NCBI GenBank assembly: GCA_021806765.1
Contig: JAJZQR010000083.1
Location: forward strand, 1 to 19,119
Length of the DNA stretch: 19,119 nt
From: Chloroflexota bacterium
GTDB taxonomy: Bacteria > Chloroflexota > UBA6077
Direction: 5' to 3'
This document shows, in pieces, positions 8,582-16,375 of the stretch; the stretch's first letter is position 1; the number at the start of each line of letters is the position of its first letter. A program made the translations under genes and the position numbers. The notes beneath the pieces were generated by a model. It had not been told where the DNA came from, ran no database searches, and saw nothing but the letters and a program-made list of their open reading frames with translations.

Positions 8582-9345
8582 AACTCGAGACCGCCGAGAT
8601 AATCGAAAACCGCCAGATCACCGCCGACCTGTGGGAGATCGGGCTGCGGGCACCTCAGATCGCCCGTGAGTCCCTCCCGGGGCAGTTCATCCACGTGCGG
8701 CTGTGGGATGGGATGGACCCGTTGCTGCGCCGGCCGATGAGCCTCTACCGGATCGGGTCGGAGACGGTGGATCTATTGGTGAGGCCGGCGGGACGCGGCA
8801 GCCGGATGATGGTGGAGAAGGCCGTGGGGGAGAGCCTGGATTGCATGGGTCCCCTGGGTAACGGCTTCACCGTGCATCCCAGCAGCCGCAACCTCTTGAT
8901 GGTCGGCGGCGGCAGCGGGATTGGCCCCCTGGTGGCCCTGGCCGACCACGCCGTGGCTAGAGGGCTCTCGGTGGTGCTTCTGTTTGGCTTCCGGTCGGCC
9001 GATCGGGTGTACCCCAACGGACTGCTGTCGTCTGAGGTGGAGTACGTCGTCGCCACCGACGACGGCTCGGTGGGGCACCACGGCCTGGTGACCGACCTGG
9101 CCCGGGACTACCTGGGATGGGCCGATGCGGTGTACGCCTGCGGACCGAAGCCGATGTTCCTGTCGCTGCTCGACATAACCCGAAGAGCGAGGCTCCAGAA
9201 GCCGGTGCAGGTTTCTCTGGAGGAGCACATGGCTTGCGGTGTGGGGGCCTGCTTCGGCTGCGTCGTGGAGACTCGGCGGGGCGAGATGAAGAGCGTCTGC
9301 CAGGACGGCCCCGTCTTCGAGATGAGAGAACTGGTGTGGGGCTAA
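8578..9345 (+). CDS. pyrK: Dihydroorotate dehydrogenase B electron-transfer subunit, apparent CTG start
   Basis: PyrK carries FAD and a [2Fe-2S] cluster and passes electrons from PyrD to NAD+. From CTG 8578 the product is 255 residues (family about 255) and starts (M)[20 protein letters not shown]. The FAD motif RPMS is at 53-56 region (RRPMSLY), the NAD-binding GGGSGIGP at 110-117, and the cluster cysteines at 220, 225, 228 and 241 (CGVGACFGC...C). No ATG, GTG or TTG lies in frame upstream of 8695. A start at 8695 would remove about 39 conserved N-terminal residues, including the LPGQFIHV strand. CTG overlaps the carB stop as CTGA, in place of the common ATGA, after a GAGAGGGG purine tract. 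Confidence 0.92.
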   Translation: MKLETAEIIENRQITADLWEIGLRAPQIARESLPGQFIHVRLWDGMDPLLRRPMSLYRIGSETVDLLVRPAGRGSRMMVEKAVGESLDCMGPLGNGFTVHPSSRNLLMVGGGSGIGPLVALADHAVARGLSVVLLFGFRSADRVYPNGLLSSEVEYVVATDDGSVGHHGLVTDLARDYLGWADAVYACGPKPMFLSLLDITRRARLQKPVQVSLEEHMACGVGACFGCVVETRRGEMKSVCQDGPVFEMRELVWG

Positions 9346-9350
9346 GACGA

Positions 9351-9420
9351 GTTCTGAGTTCTGGGTTCTGAGTTCTGAGAAAAGCCCAGAACTCAGAACC
9401 CAGAACTCAGAACCCAGAAC
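9351..9420 (+). repeat. Inverted heptamer arrays forming a 27-bp hairpin before pyrD
   Basis: The left array (9351-9378) is GTTCTGA, GTTCTGG, GTTCTGA, GTTCTGA. The right array (9386-9420) is CCAGAAC, TCAGAAC, CCAGAAC, TCAGAAC, CCAGAAC. Left units 1-4 pair with right units read inward from 9413, giving about 27 perfect pairs with the A/G variant positions mirrored in register. The loop is about eight bases. It fills the whole pyrK-pyrD gap and ends directly at the pyrD ribosome site. There is no T-run after it, so it is not a classical terminator. Confidence 0.95.
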
Positions 9421-9425
9421 GAGGA

Positions 9426-10385
9426 ATGGCCTTGGATCTATCGGTAGAGCTGGCGCCCGATCGAAAAGAGGGGCTGCGTCTGCAGAACCCGGTGATGGTG
9501 GCCTCCGGCTGCTTCGGCTGGGGCACCGAGTACGCCAGTCTGATGGACATCCAGCGGTTGGGGGCTATCCTCTCCAAAGGGACGACCCTCCGCCAGCGGC
9601 GAGGCAATCCGATGCCCCGGCTGGCGGAGACACCCGCCGGAATGCTGAATGCCATCGGCCTCCAGAACATCGGGGTGCGCCGGGTCATCTCCGAGAAGGC
9701 ACCCGTCTGGGCTACCTGGAAGGTGCCGGTGCTCGTGAACGTGGCCGGAGACGACGTGGACGAGTTCTGCGAGTGTGCCCGGTTGCTGGACGGGGTGCCC
9801 GGCGTGGCGGGGATCGAACTGAACGTCTCCTGTCCCAACGTTCGGGCCGGAGGGGCCGTCTTCGCCTGTGACCCGTACGCCGCGGCGGAGGTTACCGCCG
9901 CCGTGCGTCGCTCGACCACCCTCCCCCTGATGGTGAAGCTCTCCCCCAACGTGGGCGACATCGTGGCCATTGCCCTGGCCGTAGAGGAGGCCGGAGCGGA
10001 CAGCCTGTCGCTGATCAACACCCTGGTGGGGATGAAGATCGACGTCAGGCGGCGGCGTCCCTTCCTGGGGAACGTCACAGGGGGACTCTCCGGCCCTGCT
10101 GTGCGGCCCGTGGCGGTGCGGATGGTGTATCAGGTGGCCCAGGCCGTCCACATCCCCATCGTGGGGCTGGGAGGGATCACCTCTACCGAGGATGCCCTGG
10201 AGTTTCTGATGGCCGGAGCCTCGGCCATCCAGGTGGGGACGGCCATCTTTGTCGATCCCACCATTCCGCTGCGGATCGTCGATGGTCTCGCCGGGTTCAT
10301 GGAGGGGGAGGGGTTGTCCCACCTGAGCCAGCTGGTGGGTGTTGCCAATCCTCACTACCTCGGCCCTGAGAAGCCGGCTCTGTAA
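9426..10385 (+). CDS. pyrD: Dihydroorotate dehydrogenase B catalytic subunit (class 1B)
   Basis: An FMN-dependent TIM-barrel enzyme oxidising dihydroorotate to orotate, paired with the adjacent PyrK. Key segments are NPVMVASGCFGWG (residues 21-33), the conserved KGTT (51-54), NAIGLQN (75-81) and ELNVSCPN, with the class 1 catalytic Cys136. Later come LINTLVGM, the FMN phosphate-binding region IVGLGGI, and GASAIQVGTA. Length is 319 from ATG 9426. However, the ribosome site GAGGA (9421-9425) abuts that ATG. A TTG at 9432, six bases downstream of the site, would give MDLSVELAP..., close to the usual family N-terminus, and may be the real start. The gene follows the heptamer hairpin and ends the operon. 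Confidence 0.95.
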   Translation: MALDLSVELAPDRKEGLRLQNPVMVASGCFGWGTEYASLMDIQRLGAILSKGTTLRQRRGNPMPRLAETPAGMLNAIGLQNIGVRRVISEKAPVWATWKVPVLVNVAGDDVDEFCECARLLDGVPGVAGIELNVSCPNVRAGGAVFACDPYAAAEVTAAVRRSTTLPLMVKLSPNVGDIVAIALAVEEAGADSLSLINTLVGMKIDVRRRRPFLGNVTGGLSGPAVRPVAVRMVYQVAQAVHIPIVGLGGITSTEDALEFLMAGASAIQVGTAIFVDPTIPLRIVDGLAGFMEGEGLSHLSQLVGVANPHYLGPEKPAL

Positions 10386-10432
10386 GGGCGATCGGCTTGT
10401 GGATGACACACCTTCTGATGAAGCGCTCAAAG

Positions 10433-10475
10433 AAAAGGGGGTTGATATCGCTAAGGGCGATATCAACCCCCTTTT
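10433..10475 (+). terminator. Intrinsic terminator of the pyr operon
   Basis: AAAAGGGGGTTGATATCG (10433-10450) pairs perfectly with its complement at 10458-10475, an 18-bp stem with a seven-base loop, CTAAGGG. The A-run at the base of the left arm and T-run at the end of the right arm suit a bidirectional terminator. It lies 47 bases after the pyrD stop. Confidence 0.9.
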
Positions 10476-10789
10476 CGCTTCTGCGGCCAACCGACCGTTC
10501 TCCGGCCGGCTGCGGCGCTGCCCACCTTGGCAGGGAGCAGGGAAAAGCAGGATACGTTCCAGCGCAGGCCCTATTTGTCATGGGGTACTGTACGGTGAAT
10601 TGCGGAAACAGGATGTCCCGCATCATGTCACGCTGAGCAGCAGCGAAGCATCTCCTCGTCACTGCGACTGGACGCTGAGGTCCACGAGTGCGTCGTGACG
10701 GAACGGTTTCAAATGGTCGCAAGGTATCAAGGAATTAGTTGGTCATGCCGATTATTACCTTGAATCAACCGGCCCCGAGGAGAAAGACC
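10476..10789 (+). other. Intergenic region between the pyr terminator and the chemoreceptor gene
   Basis: About 310 bases without a convincing gene. A TTGTCA near 10575 is followed after 17 bases only by a weak AATTGC, so I do not call a promoter. The stretch GCTGAGCAGCAGCGAAGC (about 10633-10650) is an imperfect palindrome resembling dispersed intergenic REP-like sequences. The receptor ribosome site GAGGAG is at 10777-10782. Short ORFs here lack ribosome sites and look spurious. Confidence 0.5.
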
Positions 10790-12961
10790 ATGAGAGATAT
10801 CGTCTCCGCGGATCACAGGCGTCGCTCCATCAATCCCGGCGATTGGTCCCTTAAGTCGAAGCTCGCGATCTTCACTCTGGCAGTCTCGTTGGTTCCTGTG
10901 CTTGTCCTCAGCTATGTGGACAGCATTCGGGTTCGTGAGGCGCTGGTGAACCACTCGGATCCCATGGCCGGTTCAGTCCTGGTCGTCGTGGCTGTCACCC
11001 TGCTGTTGTCAGGGCTCCTTTCCTTTGTGGTGGTGGTCTCGGTGGTCAATCCTCTTCGGCGGCTGGCCGAGGACGCGGATAGACTGGCCCTCGGCGATTT
11101 GGAGAGAACCTCCGCCGAGAAGGGACTGTCTCGTCTGAACGGGACGGTCGTCGCTGGGGTGGAGGCGGGACCGCCGGCCGGTGACGCCGGCGCCGACGAG
11201 CGGGTCTGCGGGGAAAGGAGGCAGCTGGCCAGCAGGATAGCCTCCGAAGAGTTGGTGGTGGCTGCGGCCGCGGGGCTGAGACACGATCCCAAGGCGGTTC
11301 ACCAGCTGCTGGTGAACCATTGGAAGTCCAACTCCAGCTTCACCGGGGTCTTTGCCATGGACGCCACGGGCAAGTGCGTCGCGGCGGCGAACCCGAAGAT
11401 GGTGGGGAACAGCTACGATTTTCGGCCATACTTTCAGGAAGCAATGCGGGGGAATCTCTACACCTCTGACATATCCTTGAGCGTAGATACCCTTTCCCCC
11501 CAGGTGGTTCACAGTGCTCCCATCAGGTACGGTGGCCGGATCGTGGGGGCCCTGGCGTTGCGCAGTGATGCCTCGGAGGAGTTCAGGCTCTCGCCCACTG
11601 GCCGGATGTCTTCCCAGGGGAACGAAGTGGAGAGTCTGAGGGAGGCCTTTGTTCGGGTGCGCATGTACCTGGTGCGCCTCTCCATGGTAGTGGATCGAGT
11701 GGCTGCCGGCGACCTCAGCCAGGAGGTGCGACCCCAATCCAGCAGGGACATCCTGGGCGTTGCCGTCGACCGGATGGTGGCTCGCCTGGGCGAGGTGGTG
11801 GGAGAGGTCAAGCGCACCGCCGAGAGTCTGGCGAGGACCTCCGGCCAGTTGGAGGGAGCGACCGGCCAGACGGGGGCAGCGGTGCAGCAGGTGGCCGACG
11901 CGATGCAGAGCATGGCGGCAGGCTCCCAGGAGGTTTCTCGCTCCGCCCAGACCAGCAACGAGGCGGTGAGCCAGCTGAGCCAGGCCATCGAGTCCATTGC
12001 TCGAGGGGCGGGGGAGCAGGCTCGCCAGGTGCAGACGGCTTCGGCGGTGGCGACCCAGATGGCGGATCGAGTGGAGCGGGTAGCCGGTAACGCCAGCCAG
12101 TTGGCGAAGGCTGGGGACCGGACTAAAGGGGCTGCCGAGCAGGGTGCCAGGGCAGTGGGCGACACGGTGGCGGGTATGGCTGGGATCAAGGAAGTGGTGC
12201 TCCATGCGGCTGTCAAGGTGGAGGATCTGGGCAAGCTGGGAGAGAAGATAGGGGCCGTTGTGGAAACCATAGACGACATCGCCGAGCAGACCAACCTGCT
12301 GGCCTTGAATGCCGCCATCGAGGCGGCCAGGGCCGGGGAGCACGGTCGGGGCTTCGCCGTGGTGGCCGATGAGGTGAGAAAGCTGGCCGAGAGGTCCCAG
12401 AGGGAGACCAGGGCCATAGCGGATCTGATCAAGCAGGTCCAGGGCGGGACGCGTGAGGCTGTGGTGGCGATGGAGTCCGGGTCTTCTCAGGTGGAGGAAG
12501 GCTCGAGACGCGCGGAGCAGGCGCATCGGGCTCTGGAAGAGATCCTGGCGGCCGTGGGCTCCATGGCGCAGCAGGTCACCGAGATAGCCGCGGCGGCTCG
12601 GGAGATGGCGGCAGGCTCTCACAGCGTGGTGGAGGCCATGGGGGGGATCGACGCGGTGGTGGAGGAGAACACCGACTCCACTCAGGAGATGGCCCGCCAG
12701 GCCTCGGTGGTAATGTCGGCCGCGGAATCGGTGGCTGCTGTGGCGGAACAGAACAGTGCATCGACGGAAGAGGTGCTGGCTTCTGCCCAGGAGATGTCGG
12801 CCCAGGTGCACGAGATGAGCGCCGAGGCCCAGGAGTTGGCCGCTACGGCCGAGAAGCTGCGAGAGATCGTCGCCCGCTTCAAGCTGCAGATCGCTCAGGT
12901 GGACCGTCCTAACCGGGCCGAGCCGCCCAAAGTGGTGGCGCTGGCTCGGGCGAGCCGGTAG
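10790..12961 (+). CDS. Methyl-accepting chemotaxis protein with a Cache-like domain located after the second membrane helix
   Basis: A chemoreceptor of 723 residues. Two hydrophobic helices (about 25-44 and 62-84) are separated by only about 17 residues. They lead into a HAMP-like first helix ([19 protein letters not shown], 87-105). A Cache/PAS-like region follows (about 150-260), with [15 protein letters not shown], then [11 protein letters not shown] and [15 protein letters not shown] second HAMP-like stretch is near 292-340 ([16 protein letters not shown]). The long signalling coiled coil has its tip near 490-540: [19 protein letters not shown] and [21 protein letters not shown] 10790 is chosen over GTG 10739 because GAGGAG (10777-10782) precedes it. 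It should couple to CheW/CheA, but no che genes lie nearby and no C-terminal CheR-binding pentapeptide is seen. The ligand is unknown. Confidence 0.92.
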   Translation: MRDIVSADHRRRSINPGDWSLKSKLAIFTLAVSLVPVLVLSYVDSIRVREALVNHSDPMAGSVLVVVAVTLLLSGLLSFVVVVSVVNPLRRLAEDADRLALGDLERTSAEKGLSRLNGTVVAGVEAGPPAGDAGADERVCGERRQLASRIASEELVVAAAAGLRHDPKAVHQLLVNHWKSNSSFTGVFAMDATGKCVAAANPKMVGNSYDFRPYFQEAMRGNLYTSDISLSVDTLSPQVVHSAPIRYGGRIVGALALRSDASEEFRLSPTGRMSSQGNEVESLREAFVRVRMYLVRLSMVVDRVAAGDLSQEVRPQSSRDILGVAVDRMVARLGEVVGEVKRTAESLARTSGQLEGATGQTGAAVQQVADAMQSMAAGSQEVSRSAQTSNEAVSQLSQAIESIARGAGEQARQVQTASAVATQMADRVERVAGNASQLAKAGDRTKGAAEQGARAVGDTVAGMAGIKEVVLHAAVKVEDLGKLGEKIGAVVETIDDIAEQTNLLALNAAIEAARAGEHGRGFAVVADEVRKLAERSQRETRAIADLIKQVQGGTREAVVAMESGSSQVEEGSRRAEQAHRALEEILAAVGSMAQQVTEIAAAAREMAAGSHSVVEAMGGIDAVVEENTDSTQEMARQASVVMSAAESVAAVAEQNSASTEEVLASAQEMSAQVHEMSAEAQELAATAEKLREIVARFKLQIAQVDRPNRAEPPKVVALARASR

Positions 12962-12968
12962 ATAGGGC

Positions 12969-12995
12969 TAGGGACGGGTCTCAGACCCGCCCCTA
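12969..12995. terminator. Palindromic hairpin between convergent genes, probable bidirectional terminator
   Basis: TAGGGACGGGTCT (12969-12981) pairs with AGACCCGCCCCTA (12983-12995) with one A/C mismatch. It sits eight bases after the chemoreceptor stop and about 25 bases beyond the stop of the convergent RND pump gene. No long T-run follows on either strand, so termination efficiency is uncertain. Similar GGGCGGGT palindromes recur between genes in some bacterial genomes, so it may be a dispersed repeat. Confidence 0.5.
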
Positions 12996-13019
12996 CGAGG
13001 TTCTTGCCGTGTGCTGGGA

Positions 13020-16000
13020 CTACATTGCCGGATCGCCGCCGGCAGCTTCCCGGAGGGCTCGCCGTCGCTTCCAGAGGAACTTGGGGCTGCCCAGAGTCTG
13101 CTGGAGGTCATCCAGGTAGGTGTATACCGTCGGGATCAGCACAAGGGTCAACAGAGTGGAGGAGATGACCCCGCCGATCACCACGACGGCCATGGGGGAG
13201 CGGGACTCGGCGCCCGACTCCAGTTTCAGGGCCAGGGGGATCATGGCGGTGATGATGGTGGAAGTGGTCATCAGGATAGGCCGAAGGCGGGTGCGGCCCG
13301 CTTCCAGTAGCGCCTCCCTCCTCTCCATCCCTCTGCTGCGCAGGGTGTTGGTGTAGTCCACCAGCAGGATGGCGTTCTTGGCCACCAGCCCCATCAGCAT
13401 GATCATGCCGATCATGGAGAAGACGTTCAGGGTGTTGCCGGTCAGCACCAGCCCCCCGAAGGCGCCGATCAGAGAGACCGGCAGGGCGAGCATGATTGCC
13501 AGGGGATAGAGCCAGGATTCGAACAGTGCCACCAGCAGCATGTAGATCAGGAGGACGGAGAGGCTCAGGGCCGAGGTGAGGGCCGCGGTTGCGGCGTCCA
13601 TCTGGCGCACCGAGCCGCCGACTGTAGCGGTGTAGCCCAGAGGCATCGGAACACCCTTCAGGGCGGTGCGCATATCGGTGGCGATGTCTCCGAGGGGCCT
13701 GCTGCCGTCCACCGTCGCGTTGATGGTCAGCACTCTCTGCCGAGCCGAGTGCTGGATGGAGAGAGGGCTGGACGACCTCACCAGCTGGGCCACCTGGCCC
13801 AGCAGAACAGTGGTTCCGGCAGGGGTTATTATGGGCATGGATTGGAGTCTGGCGAGATCCAGTCGATCCGAATCTACCGCCACCACGGTGATGTCCATGG
13901 AGTCCTGACCCTCGGGCTGCAGTTGGTCTGCCACCGTGCCGCTGATCAGGGTTCTGAGGGTGGAGGCAACCTGCTGGCTGGTAACTCCCAGCTCCGCCAT
14001 CCTCTGCCGATCCAGCACCGCGCGGATCTCGGGTTGCCCAACCAGGTCGGGCTCTCGGACGTCGACGACCCCGGGCACCCCGCGCACCACCTGACTGATC
14101 TGCGGTATCAGTTTCTGGAGGGTGGGGTAGTCCGACCCCATAACGTCGATGCGTACACCTCCACCGCCTCCTCCTCCGAACCCCATGCCCCCCTGGGCGC
14201 TGGCTCGGATGGTGGCATCGGGGACGCTGGTGCCTATGCGGCGGATCACGTTCATGATGTCGAAGATCGAGCGTTGTCGCTGCGACTTGTCCACCAGCTG
14301 CAATGAGATGCTGGCGCCGCCTCCACCGAAGCCGCCGCCTCCACCTGCACGCACCGTGGTGAACATGTTTTGGATCTCGGGTATCTGCTGGGTCAGCATG
14401 CCCTCCACCTGCTTGACGGCCGTGTTGTAGGCATCCAGGCCGGCGCCGGGGGGCAGCGAGACATTAACGTTGACCTGGTTGTCGTCCTCGGCGGGCATGT
14501 ACTCCGTGCCCAATATGTGGAGGGGGATCAGCGACACGGCGCCCGCGAAAGCTGCCACCGCGATCAGCAGCACCAGGGGGCGGACCCTCAGGGCCACTCC
14601 CAGCAATCGGCCGTAGCCGTTAGCCACTCTGGTGTAGTTGCGTTCCCACCAACCTGGGAACCAGGCGAAGGGGTTCCAGCGGGAGTGGCGCTCCTCCCCG
14701 TTGGCTTTCATCCATCGCGAGGCCAGCATGGGGGTGAGGGTGAAGGAGATGAAGAGGGAGATCAGAGTCGCCGAGGCGATGGTGAGGCCGTACTCTCGGA
14801 ACATCTTTCCGATCGTCCCCGACATGAATGCCACAGGGAGGTACACCACCACGTCGGTCAGGGTGATGGCCATGGCCGCCAGGCCGATCTCGCTCCGCCC
14901 CTTCAGGGCAGCGTCCTTGGGTTTCTCTCCCAGGTGCAGGTGGCGGTGGATGTTCTCCAGCACCACGATGGAGTCGTCCACCAGGATACCGATGGTGAGG
15001 GCCAGTGCCATCATCGAGATGGTGTTGAGGGTCATTCCCGTTGCGTACATCACCAGGAAGGTGGTGACCAGCGAGGTGGGGATCGCCAGGATGACGATCA
15101 GGGTGTTACGCCAGGCGTGGAGGAACAGCAGCAGCACTGCGCCGCACAGCACGATGGCGATCACCAGGTCCCTCTCGATGGAATCCAACGCGCTGCGGGT
15201 GTACCGGGAGCTATCGTTGCTGATTACAAGCTGTGTGCCTGTCGGCATGGAGTTCTGGAGAGAGGATATGGCTGAACGAAGGCTGTCCGCCACGGCGAGG
15301 CTGTTGGCCTCGGAGGACTTGGTGATGCTGATGCCGACGCTCTCCTGGCCGTTCAGTCGCTGGTAGCTGCTGGGATCCTTGTTGCCCTCGGTGACGGTGG
15401 CGACGTCCCGGAGGTGGATGGGGCCCGCGGTGGTATTGGCTACGATCAGGTCGCCAAGTTGATCGGTGTTCTGATACTGCCCCTGAGTACGAAGGTTAAG
15501 CTGGGTCCGACCCTGATTGATGGCTCCGCCTGGGGTGTTCACGTTCTCCCGGCTGATGACTGAGGTGATGGTGCTGGGAGCGATGCCGTAGGCCTGCAGC
15601 TTGGTGTAGTCCACCCGCACCCTGACCTCTCGGACCAAACCGCCAGAAACCGAGACGTCGGCCACGCCCGGGATCGACTGAAGCTTCGGCTGCACCAGGT
15701 CGGTGGCCAGACTGTACAGCTGATCCAGGGGCAGCTGACCGGTCAGGGAGACGTTCATGATGGGGAAGGAGTTGGGATCGGCCTTGTTCACCGTGGGGGT
15801 GGATGCATCGGAAGGCAGACGGCCGAGAACTGAGGCCACCTTCCTTTCGACGTCCACCGCCCCTTGATTGGCGTCCCATCCGTCCACGAAGGTAATGCTC
15901 ACGCTTCCGCGGCCCTCCGAGGATGTGGACTCGATAGTGTCCACACCGGAGATGCCGGAGACCGCCTGCTCCAGAGGTCTGACGACGGAGGTTTCCACGT

Positions 16001-16172
16001 CTTCGGGGGCAGCTCCCGCCCATGAGACGTTGACGTTGACGAAGGGCATGGAGATGGCGGGCATTCGATCTACCTTCAACAGCCCGAAGGAGACGGCGCC
16101 CATTATTACCAGCCCGAGGATGAACATGAGAATCGCCAGCGGGCGATTGACCGCTATGCGGGTGAGGCCCAT
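13020..16172 (-). CDS. RND-family efflux transporter (AcrB/HAE1-like inner-membrane pump)
   Basis: A proton-driven resistance-nodulation-division pump of 1,050 residues, the family's usual size. It starts MGLTRIAVNRPLAILMFI (first membrane helix), followed by a large porter domain (VSWAGAAPEDVETSVVRPLEQAV), helices 2-6, a second porter domain and helices 8-12. Proton-relay residues are visible: the Asp pair in VDDSIVVLENI (about 395-405, helix 4) and Lys in GLVAKNAILLVDYTN (about 930, helix 10), equivalent to AcrB D407/D408 and K940. Two Gly-rich loops lie in the second porter domain (near 608-620 and 660-673). ATG 16172 has AGGAGG eight bases upstream and matches family N-termini. The open frame to 16376 is only overlap with the adaptor gene. 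It follows the adaptor by 16 bases. Substrate unknown; no outer-membrane TolC-like gene is present. Confidence 0.93.
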   Translation of the reverse strand: MGLTRIAVNRPLAILMFILGLVIMGAVSFGLLKVDRMPAISMPFVNVNVSWAGAAPEDVETSVVRPLEQAVSGISGVDTIESTSSEGRGSVSITFVDGWDANQGAVDVERKVASVLGRLPSDASTPTVNKADPNSFPIMNVSLTGQLPLDQLYSLATDLVQPKLQSIPGVADVSVSGGLVREVRVRVDYTKLQAYGIAPSTITSVISRENVNTPGGAINQGRTQLNLRTQGQYQNTDQLGDLIVANTTAGPIHLRDVATVTEGNKDPSSYQRLNGQESVGISITKSSEANSLAVADSLRSAISSLQNSMPTGTQLVISNDSSRYTRSALDSIERDLVIAIVLCGAVLLLFLHAWRNTLIVILAIPTSLVTTFLVMYATGMTLNTISMMALALTIGILVDDSIVVLENIHRHLHLGEKPKDAALKGRSEIGLAAMAITLTDVVVYLPVAFMSGTIGKMFREYGLTIASATLISLFISFTLTPMLASRWMKANGEERHSRWNPFAWFPGWWERNYTRVANGYGRLLGVALRVRPLVLLIAVAAFAGAVSLIPLHILGTEYMPAEDDNQVNVNVSLPPGAGLDAYNTAVKQVEGMLTQQIPEIQNMFTTVRAGGGGGFGGGGASISLQLVDKSQRQRSIFDIMNVIRRIGTSVPDATIRASAQGGMGFGGGGGGGVRIDVMGSDYPTLQKLIPQISQVVRGVPGVVDVREPDLVGQPEIRAVLDRQRMAELGVTSQQVASTLRTLISGTVADQLQPEGQDSMDITVVAVDSDRLDLARLQSMPIITPAGTTVLLGQVAQLVRSSSPLSIQHSARQRVLTINATVDGSRPLGDIATDMRTALKGVPMPLGYTATVGGSVRQMDAATAALTSALSLSVLLIYMLLVALFESWLYPLAIMLALPVSLIGAFGGLVLTGNTLNVFSMIGMIMLMGLVAKNAILLVDYTNTLRSRGMERREALLEAGRTRLRPILMTTSTIITAMIPLALKLESGAESRSPMAVVVIGGVISSTLLTLVLIPTVYTYLDDLQQTLGSPKFLWKRRRALREAAGGDPAM

Positions 16173-16188
16173 GAAGAGTTGCCTCCTA

Positions 16189-16375
16189 CTACTGTTGCTG
16201 CTGGGCGGGGGTGCCCGGCTGCTGTCCTGACGAGCCGGGCCGCTGAGGTTGCTGTTGTCCGGAGGAGCCGGATTGCTGCTGCCTGCCGGACTGCTGAGAT
16301 TGCTGCTGTCCTGACGAGCCGGGCTGTTGGGATTTGCTCGGGGCGCCCTGCTGCTGATCGGAGGGCTGGCCTCCA
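16189..16375 (-). repeat. Low-complexity repeat encoding the Gln/Ser/Gly-rich adaptor tail
   Basis: Imperfect repeats based on codons for GSSGQQQ and QQSGRQQQ encode the last 60 or so residues of the adaptor, immediately before the stop. The block GCTGTCCTGACGAGCCGGGC occurs near 16212 and again near 16305 on the plus strand. Such tails are prone to slippage, and length variation among strains is expected. Confidence 0.75.

Noticed and set aside
10626..10655. REP-like palindrome between the pyr terminator and the chemoreceptor gene
   Set aside because: The palindrome is imperfect and occurs once here. It resembles common intergenic debris, and I cannot count copies from one window.
11009..12811. 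600-codon ORF antisense to the chemoreceptor
   Set aside because: Shadow of the highly biased coiled-coil coding sequence; no domain recognised.
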